Below, piece by piece: positions 54,666 to 62,010 of a stretch of DNA of 64,000 nucleotides. The DNA lies in NCBI RefSeq assembly GCF_007997135.1, contig NZ_VORU01000012.1:28498-92497 (forward strand), in the 5' to 3' direction. The notes under the pieces were generated by a model. That model was given only the letters and a program-made list of their open reading frames with translations, made no database searches and was not told the DNA's origin. Numbering within the stretch: the stretch's first letter is position 1; each line of letters opens with the position of its first letter. The DNA is from Aequorivita lipolytica. Its GTDB lineage: Bacteria > Bacteroidota > Bacteroidia > Flavobacteriales > Flavobacteriaceae. The position numbers and the translations under genes were made by a program.

Positions 54666-54709
54666 TTACGGTTTCCGTAACCGCGGTGTGTTACTTTTAT
54701 TTATATTTG
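54666..54709 (+). promoter_or_regulatory. Hairpin plus promoter, copy C
   Basis: TTACGG-TTT-CCGTAA (54666-54680) is followed by TATATTTG at 54702-54709. This resembles the units at 42462 and 44212, though the TTG element is missing here. It precedes the dam-like gene, with a GTGTATATCAACTTGTTG sequence in between (near 54761-54778). Confidence 0.55.
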
Positions 54710-54803
54710 AAGACAATCTTAATCTCCTGTACGGAATAAAAGAAATAGAGTTTTAATAATGTGTGTATATCAACTTGTTGATATATTCTGAAAAAGAAGG
54801 AAA

Positions 54804-55637
54804 TTGACTACTGAAATAAAAAGAAAACCAGTGAAACCATTTCTTAGATGGGCAGGAGGAAAAACTTGGCTAACAAAGCATATAGATAATTATATTCCTA
54901 CAAACTTTAACGATTACTATGAACCTTTTCTAGGAGGTGGATCAATATTTTTCTATCTAAAATCTAAGGGTTATATAAAAAATAAAGCTTTTCTATCTGA
55001 TTCTAATCCTGAGTTAATTAACACATATAAAATACTTAAAAACAATCACAAAGAACTTTTTTATTTACTTCAAAATCATGTGGACACTGAAGATGAGTAT
55101 TACAGAATAAGAAATACTGAATTCACAGATCCAATAGAAAGAGCCGCTCAATTTTTATATTTAAACAAAACTTCATTTAACGGAATATACCGGGTGAATC
55201 GAAATGGAAAGTATAATGTTCCATATGGTAAAAGAAAGCTAGATTCATTATACGATTTTGAACACTTAACTAAAGTTTCAATTACTTTAAAAAACACCTA
55301 TTTATCAACTCAAGATTTTAAAAATAGATGTAAAAAAATTCACGAAAATGACTTTGTTTTCATAGATCCTCCTTACACTGTAGCCCATGAGAATAATGGT
55401 TTTATACAATATAATCAATCTATATTTTCTTGGAAAAACCAAATCCAATTAGCTAAACAAACAATAGAAATAGATAGAAAAGGGGCATTTTTCTTAGTTA
55501 CAAATGCATATCACGATTGTATAAAGGAAATATACACCTTAGGATCTCAGGAGAAATTGTCAAGAGCAAGCACTATAGGGGGAATTGGTGCAAAAAGAAC
55601 AAATTACAAAGAAATTATTATCACAAATACTGTTTAA
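54804..55637 (+). CDS. DNA adenine methyltransferase (Dam family, MTase alpha group)
   Basis: The 277-residue N6-adenine methylase shows the SAM-binding KPFLRWAGGKTWL (about 11-23), YEPFLGGGSIFF (39-50), and the catalytic DPPY at 188-191. The start is TTG at 54804 (MTTEIKRKPVKP), with an AAGGAAA sequence before it. Recognition site not known. It is followed after 3 bases by a large nuclease/DGQHR/HEPN gene, so the two probably act together in host marking and restriction of foreign DNA. Confidence 0.93.
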   Translation: MTTEIKRKPVKPFLRWAGGKTWLTKHIDNYIPTNFNDYYEPFLGGGSIFFYLKSKGYIKNKAFLSDSNPELINTYKILKNNHKELFYLLQNHVDTEDEYYRIRNTEFTDPIERAAQFLYLNKTSFNGIYRVNRNGKYNVPYGKRKLDSLYDFEHLTKVSITLKNTYLSTQDFKNRCKKIHENDFVFIDPPYTVAHENNGFIQYNQSIFSWKNQIQLAKQTIEIDRKGAFFLVTNAYHDCIKEIYTLGSQEKLSRASTIGGIGAKRTNYKEIIITNTV

Positions 55638-55640
55638 AAA

Positions 55641-58001
55641 ATGGCATTTTTAACTGATTATCAAGCTCAAGAGATAAAGAGGAAATTATTAGAAGATAAG
55701 TCTACTCTTGGAAAATTATTTAATGCAAAAAATAACAAATTTCAAACTCTGAGTGTAGATCATTCTTTAGTAGAAGATTACTTAAAAAATGATTGGGAAA
55801 TTTTTGGAAAACCTCTAAAAACAAAAACTAAAATTAGAAAATTAAAAGGACATTCAAAACAATTTGAAGATGACATATGGTGTCAATTTTATAGACTTGG
55901 TTTTAGACATTTGAATTTTGATGAAAATTTAATACTTCCCTTTTCTAAAGACCCTAAAGACACAAAACAAATTGATGTTGTTGCAATTAAAGACGATACT
56001 ATTTTTCTAGTCGAATGTAAGTCTAGTGAAAAGCTTGGACCTGCAAAATTGCTAAAAGATGAATTTGACTTACTTAAATTAAGGCTTGATGGTTTTAAAA
56101 AGGCAATTTGGCAAATTTTCGGAAGAGACAAAAAAATTAAATACGTGTTCGCTACTCGTAATTTAAGAATAAACCCTGATAGCATTCATATTCAAAGGTT
56201 AGAAGAGTCTAACGCCTTTTATTTCAACAATAATACATTTGACTACATTAATAGTTTAATAAAAAATTACAAAAATGCTGCATTTTACCAATTTTTAGGA
56301 ATGGTATTTAAGAATGAAATAATAAATCAAAACAAAATCGAAATACCTGCAGTGAAAGGTCAAATGGGTAAAAAAGATTATTATATGTTTTCAATTGAAC
56401 CATCATTACTTTTAAAAATGGGATTTGTGTTACATAGAACTCGAGCAAACGAATCGGAGTTTCCAACTTATCAACGTTTATTAGTTCCTAGTAGATTAAA
56501 AGGAATTACTAAATTTATTGATGATGGAGGTTATTTCCCTAACTCAATAATCCTAAATTTTAACACTAAAAAGAATAAAATCAAGTTTGAGTCAAACTCA
56601 AAAATGACCGATTCAAATGCTTGTTCGGGAAATCTAATTATACCAAATGCATATGGTATCGCATACATTATTGATGGACAACACAGGGTCTATGGTTATG
56701 CAAATTCAAAATATTTGGAGAACAACACAATACCAGTTGTCGCGTTTGATGGTTTAGACACAATAGAGCAGTTAGAGATTTTTATGGATATTAACCAGAA
56801 TCAAAAAGCTGTGAGTCCAAGTTTAAGACTCGATCTTGAAGAAGATTTATATTGGGATTCTGATAGAGTTGATTCTCGTTTAAAAGCATTAAGGTCTTCA
56901 ATAATAAAGATGCTTGCAAATTCTGAATCAAGCTCATTATATAGCATGATCTCAGTCGGAGAAGATAAAGCCCTATTAACCTTTAAACCTTTTACAGCTG
57001 CTATTTCAAATTCCAATCTATTACCAACAGCAAAAGGCAATAAATACAATCCTGATTCTTTAATTGGTTCATTATATGATACTAACAACCAAGATCATAA
57101 TAAAGAAATGTACAAGGCAAAGAGAAAAGTAGTTGACTTCATTATCGCCTGTTATGATTTTGTTGAACAACATTATCCAGAAATATTTAATAAGGAAAAA
57201 TATTTCATTATTTCTAATAGAGGCACTTATGCATTTATATCTGTAATAGGCAATTTAAATAAATTTGAAACTGAAAAAGGAACATTAAATATTAATACAG
57301 AAACTCAAACAAGATTCGATTCTATAAGTAAATACTTAACTTCCTTATTAGACCAGTTAAGCATTATTGAAAAAGAAGACGAAGAACGACAATTAAGATT
57401 ATTAGGTGCTGGTGCTGACACAAAATGGCTTAGGTTTTTTCAGTCGCTTATTAATAAAAAACACCCAGAATATAATCCACCTGAATTAATAGATTGGAGT
57501 GAACGTCAAAATGAAGATTTACAATCAGAGGGTAGAAAATATGGTGTGGAAATAGAAAAATACGTAAAAAAACAGGTTTTGAAAAATTTAAAAAATCTAT
57601 TTAATGAAAATTGGGAACTCGAAATTAACAGCATAAAGAGAGAATGTTTAAAACGTGCAGAAGAAGAAAAAGAAAGAAACTATAAAGAGGGATTAGGTGT
57701 AAAAGAGATTCATTGGACAGAAATGTTTAATATAAATGACTACAAAACAATAATAAAAAAATACTTTACCAAATCACCTGAAGATTTTGATTTAGAATCT
57801 GTAGATGGATTTGAAACCTATAGAGACCTTTTTTCTATTGACATTGGAGATGGCTTTAATAGTACGGATCAGAGAATTAAATGGATTTCCAGATTTAATT
57901 CTTACAGAAATCTTTGGGCTCACGAAGGAACAAAGGAAAAAAGGTTAAATAAAGATGAAGTTGAATTTTTAGAAAAAATTCACGGACATTTTTACAAATA
58001 G
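55641..58001 (+). CDS. Nuclease-DGQHR-HEPN multidomain protein
   Basis: The protein has 786 residues with three recognisable parts. An N-terminal PD-(D/E)xK-like nuclease has Asp112, Glu125 and Lys127 in IDVVAIKDDTIFLVECKSS. The middle contains the DGQHR motif at 345-349 (IIDGQHRVYGY), the hallmark of DndB-like and related ParB/DGQHR proteins of DNA modification systems. The C-terminal segment (about 650-786) includes RNLWAH at 756-761, a HEPN-type R-x4-H motif, as in Swt1-like domains. It lies 3 bases after a Dam-type methylase. A restriction or anti-phage role is inferred from these domains and the neighbour; it has not been shown. Confidence 0.8.
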   Translation: MAFLTDYQAQEIKRKLLEDKSTLGKLFNAKNNKFQTLSVDHSLVEDYLKNDWEIFGKPLKTKTKIRKLKGHSKQFEDDIWCQFYRLGFRHLNFDENLILPFSKDPKDTKQIDVVAIKDDTIFLVECKSSEKLGPAKLLKDEFDLLKLRLDGFKKAIWQIFGRDKKIKYVFATRNLRINPDSIHIQRLEESNAFYFNNNTFDYINSLIKNYKNAAFYQFLGMVFKNEIINQNKIEIPAVKGQMGKKDYYMFSIEPSLLLKMGFVLHRTRANESEFPTYQRLLVPSRLKGITKFIDDGGYFPNSIILNFNTKKNKIKFESNSKMTDSNACSGNLIIPNAYGIAYIIDGQHRVYGYANSKYLENNTIPVVAFDGLDTIEQLEIFMDINQNQKAVSPSLRLDLEEDLYWDSDRVDSRLKALRSSIIKMLANSESSSLYSMISVGEDKALLTFKPFTAAISNSNLLPTAKGNKYNPDSLIGSLYDTNNQDHNKEMYKAKRKVVDFIIACYDFVEQHYPEIFNKEKYFIISNRGTYAFISVIGNLNKFETEKGTLNINTETQTRFDSISKYLTSLLDQLSIIEKEDEERQLRLLGAGADTKWLRFFQSLINKKHPEYNPPELIDWSERQNEDLQSEGRKYGVEIEKYVKKQVLKNLKNLFNENWELEINSIKRECLKRAEEEKERNYKEGLGVKEIHWTEMFNINDYKTIIKKYFTKSPEDFDLESVDGFETYRDLFSIDIGDGFNSTDQRIKWISRFNSYRNLWAHEGTKEKRLNKDEVEFLEKIHGHFYK

Positions 58002-58053
58002 GAATTAAAAACTATATTCAATATTGTTATAAACTATAATGGGAAAACCCGAT

Positions 58054-58078
58054 GTCACGAGCGAAACATTCGCGCTAG
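58054..58078. repeat. REP-like hairpin
   Basis: The sequence TCACGAGCGAAACATTCGCG and following CTAG is a near-palindrome with the same CGAGCG/CGCTAG ends as the hairpins at 46479 and 48724. It sits between the nuclease gene and the ABC gene fragment. Confidence 0.6.
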
Positions 58079-58090
58079 AATTATTTCAAC

Positions 58091-58346
58091 CATCTAAATC
58101 TTCACCTGATAAGTATACAATTCAAAGTACCTGCCTTCTTTAGCGATCAATTGGTCGTGGGTGCCGCGTTCTACTATATGCCCAGCTTCAATAACTAAAA
58201 TTTGATCTGCCTTTCTAATGGTACTTAAACGGTGCGCAATAACAATGGTGGTTCTGTCTTTAACTAATTCAGCCAAACTTTTCTGGATTAAGGCCTCACT
58301 TTGAGTATCTAAACTGGAAGTGGCTTCGTCTAAAATTATGATTATT
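58091..58346 (-). pseudogene. 3'-end fragment 1 of the ABC transporter gene
   Basis: The minus strand encodes [20 protein letters not shown], the H-loop [12 protein letters not shown] and the same C-terminus as the full ABC gene at 62011. Homology ends near 58346, inside the Walker B coding region. Beyond it, CGCTCTTTCCC and CTCCCCAATG recall the full-gene sequence at about 62327-62340, so an internal deletion may have occurred. No membrane domain is present. Confidence 0.88.
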
Positions 58347-58430
58347 TCTCGCTCTTTCCCACCAACTTCTCTCCCCAATGAGCAATGCTCAGATATAGAA
58401 ACCTAATTACATAACAAATCTAATTTAGCA

Positions 58431-58438
58431 TATATTTG
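58431..58438 (+). promoter_or_regulatory. Probable -7 box of the membrane-sensor gene
   Basis: TATATTTG fits TAnnTTTG exactly, 69 bases before the ATG at 58507. No clear TTG precedes it. Confidence 0.35.
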
Positions 58439-58506
58439 TATAAGTAATCAATATTCGCGACGTAAAATGCAAGAATTTAGGTTACTTCACGAGCTTTTTT
58501 TATAAA

Positions 58507-60111
58507 ATGAAAAATACGCATACTATTTCCTATAAGCGTAAAAAGTACAGAGCTTTGTACACGCTGGAGGCTGCGCTGGAGATTCCCATGTTCATCTTAT
58601 CTCTCGGTTGGCTTTACCTGCTCATTATTGATCTGGTTAGAGGGATGGGTGCAATCGAGAGTACAATTTTCTATATTATTTGGGGCGTATTTATTTTTGA
58701 ATACCTTTTAAAGCTCTACCTCGCGGCTAGCAAATGGTCTTACATTAAAGAAAACTGGATTACGCTCCTCGCATTGGTAATACCCGCCTTCAGGGTGTTT
58801 CGGTTACTTAATGCCATTCGCATTTTGCGTTCGGCCAGTTTTATTTCTTCTACAAATGTGGTACGTTCTTTAACTTCTGGAAGACGGTTTTTAGAAGCAT
58901 TAAAAGAAGCGAAGGGGCCGCAGCCCAAACCTGAAATGAATATCGGGATTTTGATTGAATACAGTCAAAAGGATTTGAAAGATGAATTAAAGCAGTTTGC
59001 GCGTCAATTAATAACCGATGTAAAAGTGCCCTTAGAGCAGGCTTCAGGCATTCCATGGACCTTTGATATTACAGATCCTTCACAGTTACCCACAGATAAA
59101 ACCCACCGGCCATCAGACTTTCTCGACGACACCAGCCTGCGAATGGTTGAAGGTCCCTATGATTTGATGTTGGTAATAACAGATGTCGCTTTGGCAACAG
59201 TAAAAAACCGAGTGGATGCTGGTTTTTTATCAAGCGTAGCCCGTATTGCCATGATTTCCACCCGAAAGCTTGTAACCACAGGAAGAAAACAGCCGATGCT
59301 TTCTTTAATGGATGAGTCGGTAAGATATAATGCGGCAACATTGTTCTTGCACTTGGTAGGGGAGATATTAGGACTTGACTCTACAAATAAAGGCCGATCT
59401 AAAATTATGTCCACCTACGTGTTCATGGCAGATCGTAAATCGGTGCCCACATTTACACAGGCAGAGATAGAACAATTGAAAAAAGAGAATACACAATTGC
59501 CAGAAAGGGAGTTACGCGGTGGTAGTGGTTTGGAAAGTTTGATTTTTCATTTATTGATGGCTTTCCGGCATCCCAAACAATTACTCAAGCCGCTATTAAG
59601 AAATAGAGCAATCTTGCTTCCCTTATCGCTCCCAAAACTGGTCACAGCCGCCGTTGCTCCATCATTTATATTATTGTTCACCGCGGAGATTTGGGATGTA
59701 GGGATGAATATGCCTAATTCTGTTGCCATTATGTTTGCAATCATGAGCATTATGGGAGCCAGTTTTTATCTTGTTACCATACAATCGCTTTTTTTACCTC
59801 GGAAAGAAAAAAGAATCTTGACAGAACATCTTGCTGTCGCAAATACCACTATTTATTTGAGCATTTTCCTTGCCTGCATAGGCCTTTTTTTAATGGTGGG
59901 TTTGCTCATGCTATTTATGGAGCTTTACGTGTTTCCGTCAGATCTTATACAAACTTGGCCCACCTTAAATAAGCAGGAGGTTGAATTAACAGATTTAATA
60001 CGGCTCGCCGCTTTTATAAGTACTGTAGGAGTAACTACCGGAGCCTTGGCAGGAGGATTTGAAAGCCGTGCGGTAATCAGGCAGCTGTCCTTGTTTGAAA
60101 GACCGAAATGA
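58507..60111 (+). CDS. Voltage-sensor-like membrane protein of unknown class
   Basis: The protein has 534 residues. The N-terminus (about residues 15-125) has four helices like the S1-S4 voltage sensor of ion channels; the last contains Arg at every third or so position (FRVFRLLNAIRILRSAS). A cytosolic middle domain (about 140-340) follows, then a C-terminal set of about four helices (about 365-525). A HLVGEILGLDS segment near residue 285 looks like a degenerate metzincin-type HExxHxxGLD motif. No K+ or Na+ pore filter is seen. The cargo position between two ABC gene-end fragments suggests a defence or effector gene; function unknown. Confidence 0.7.
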   Translation: MKNTHTISYKRKKYRALYTLEAALEIPMFILSLGWLYLLIIDLVRGMGAIESTIFYIIWGVFIFEYLLKLYLAASKWSYIKENWITLLALVIPAFRVFRLLNAIRILRSASFISSTNVVRSLTSGRRFLEALKEAKGPQPKPEMNIGILIEYSQKDLKDELKQFARQLITDVKVPLEQASGIPWTFDITDPSQLPTDKTHRPSDFLDDTSLRMVEGPYDLMLVITDVALATVKNRVDAGFLSSVARIAMISTRKLVTTGRKQPMLSLMDESVRYNAATLFLHLVGEILGLDSTNKGRSKIMSTYVFMADRKSVPTFTQAEIEQLKKENTQLPERELRGGSGLESLIFHLLMAFRHPKQLLKPLLRNRAILLPLSLPKLVTAAVAPSFILLFTAEIWDVGMNMPNSVAIMFAIMSIMGASFYLVTIQSLFLPRKEKRILTEHLAVANTTIYLSIFLACIGLFLMVGLLMLFMELYVFPSDLIQTWPTLNKQEVELTDLIRLAAFISTVGVTTGALAGGFESRAVIRQLSLFERPK

Positions 60112-60408
60112 TAAGGTGAAAATCAATTATTAAATCACAAACATTTTATATTTGGTATGAAATAACGGTTTGTGATCAAATTAAAAATGACACGATCTGT
60201 CTTAAGTATTATGAAAGTATGAGAAAAAGTCTATATGACATTTTTTATGTGATAACAGCTATTTCTACTAAATGCTCTTACTTTCAACGTTCCGGAACGC
60301 CGAATATCGTTATTTTAAGACGCTTGAGTTTACGTGAATTGAATTGTTCATCGCTTCATTTGTATGTCTGGTAGATTCGTTAGCGTGGGCTTGCGGTGTT
60401 TTAACAAC

Positions 60409-60733
60409 TTAAATCTTAGCCTGATAAGTATACAATTCATAATACCTACCCTCTTTAGCAATCAATTGGTCGTGGGTGCCACGTTCTACTATATGCCCAG
60501 CTTCAATAACTAAAATTTGATCTGCCTTTCTTATGGTACTTAAACGGTGAGCGATAACGATAGTGGTTTTGTCTTTAACTAATTCAGCTAAACTTTTCTG
60601 GATTAAGGCCTCACTTTGGGTATCTAAACTTGAAGTGGCTTCGTCTAAAATTATAATTTTTGGGTTTGCTAAAATAGCCCGGGCAATAGCTAAACGTTGC
60701 CTTTGTCCGCCAGAAAGTTTCACGCCTCTTTCT
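60409..60733 (-). pseudogene. 3'-end fragment 2 of the ABC transporter gene
   Basis: The minus strand encodes [21 protein letters not shown] through to the same C-terminus as the full ABC gene. It closely matches 62011-62335. Homology stops within CGCCTCTTTC at 60725-60734, at the codons for the GERGV motif before the ABC signature. Only the last 100 or so residues are present, so it is not functional. Confidence 0.92.
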
Positions 60734-61085
60734 CAGCAGAACCACACGTACCGTTTAGCTCGGACAAAAAAAATAGTCTTAAAGCCGCACAATTTCTTTC
60801 AAGAAATCGAATATCATCTATAGTAATTATGGCATTAAGCTTCAAATAAAGCGGTAGATTTATGCTACAGACCACAAACATTTATGAATGATAATGCACG
60901 GATTGAATATTTGTTCGATTTATATAATGAATATACTTCGCCGTTATTGAAATTTTAAACAAATAATGAACTTTAAGTACTCTATAAATTGTTGATATCT
61001 TATATTTCTTCCTATAAAAGAAATAATTTGTTTTTATCAATTCTTATAAAATTTGACAAAAAAAGTAAATCCACAGGTTGATTTA
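60734..61085. other. Gap with no clear gene
   Basis: This stretch has no convincing gene. It contains a short open frame (60890-60964, MNDNARIEYLFDLYNEYTS) that looks like a protein start and ends after 24 codons; it may be a remnant. No hairpin or tRNA is visible. Confidence 0.4.
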
Positions 61086-61601
61086 ATGATAATAATTAAT
61101 ACATTTGTTCCCTGCTTATTTGCATTTAAATATGCTGACGACTTACCAGATGAGTTGGAAAGAGTATTTGATGAATGGGAAGACCCACAATTTTTGAATG
61201 ATTTTTTTGAAGAACATGAAAGTGGAATTTCAATTACAATAGAAGAAGCTATCGAAAAAGCAAGAAGCGAAGCAATTTTTTTAAGAAATAAATTGGTTGC
61301 CCTAGCACAAGCTAATCCTAATGAGTTAAATCTACTCTTCAAGAATTTAAACAATAATGAATATACTGCAAAAGAACTTTCTCAGCAAAAAGCAAGAAAT
61401 AGATGGTTACGTTTATACGCTATAAAGATTGATGAAAATAACTATGTAATTACAGGTGGAGCTATCAAATTAGATAATCAACACTATATGAAAGACTATC
61501 CTCACACAAATACAGAATTGATGAAAATAAATAAATGCAGAGACTACCTAAAAGAACAAGGAGTTTATGATGCAGACAGTTTTCAAGAAATATTCTTTTA
61601 A
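61086..61601 (+). CDS. Putative toxin-like protein (RelE/HigB-type neighbour of XRE gene)
   Basis: The protein has about 171 residues from the ATG at 61086 (MIIINTFVPCLFAFKY); an in-frame TTG at 61053 would add 11 residues. The C-terminal part (NRWLRLYAIKIDENNYVITGGAIKL) resembles the beta-sheet core of RelE/HigB-type toxins. Two bases separate it from an XRE-type HTH gene, the usual antitoxin partner. Toxic activity is inferred, not shown. Confidence 0.6.
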   Translation: MIIINTFVPCLFAFKYADDLPDELERVFDEWEDPQFLNDFFEEHESGISITIEEAIEKARSEAIFLRNKLVALAQANPNELNLLFKNLNNNEYTAKELSQQKARNRWLRLYAIKIDENNYVITGGAIKLDNQHYMKDYPHTNTELMKINKCRDYLKEQGVYDADSFQEIFF

Positions 61602-61603
61602 TT

Positions 61604-61996
61604 ATGAAAAATAACCTAGATAAATTTAAAGCGCTAGTTTCAGAAGAAAAATCTGGTTGGTTAGACAAAGCTAAATACCGTCAAGAAAATCAAGATTGGT
61701 TAGACATTTCATTTTCTATTGCTATTAAAATCCTTTCTGTGTTGAGAGCTAATAAGAAAAAAGCTGTATTTCCCAAAAACCAAAAAGAATTAGCCGAAGC
61801 ATTAAATTGTACTCCACAATACGTAAGCAAACTATTAAAAGGAACTGAAAAATTAAATATTGAGACTATTTCCAAAATTCAAAAAGCACTTAATATTGTG
61901 ATTATTGAAAAGGGTATAGACAAGAAAAAGATAGAAATTATCGCCCAAAATGAGTCAATATTTAATAAGCAGAAGTCTTTTATTTTGAAAACTTAA
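61604..61996 (+). CDS. XRE-type HTH protein (likely antitoxin)
   Basis: The 130-residue protein has a helix-turn-helix in FPKNQKELAEALNCTPQYVSKLLKGTEKLNIETISKIQKAL (about residues 56-98). It follows a toxin-like gene by 2 bases and ends just before the ABC gene. It likely represses its own operon and neutralises the toxin. Confidence 0.75.
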   Translation: MKNNLDKFKALVSEEKSGWLDKAKYRQENQDWLDISFSIAIKILSVLRANKKKAVFPKNQKELAEALNCTPQYVSKLLKGTEKLNIETISKIQKALNIVIIEKGIDKKKIEIIAQNESIFNKQKSFILKT

Positions 61997-62010
61997 GTCA
62001 AACCATACCC

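Noticed and set aside
54804..58001. A complete Dnd (phosphorothioation) locus
   Set aside because: Only the DGQHR motif is shared with DndB; no DndA, C, D, E or F-H type genes are nearby, and the methylase is a Dam-type enzyme.
58094..58378. Small standalone ABC ATPase gene
   Set aside because: The frame lacks Walker A and signature motifs and starts in sequence unrelated to ABC proteins; it is a 3'-end fragment.
60890..60964. Short frame resembling a FecR-type N-terminus
   Set aside because: It ends after 24 codons and the likeness is too weak to call; it is only noted as a possible remnant.
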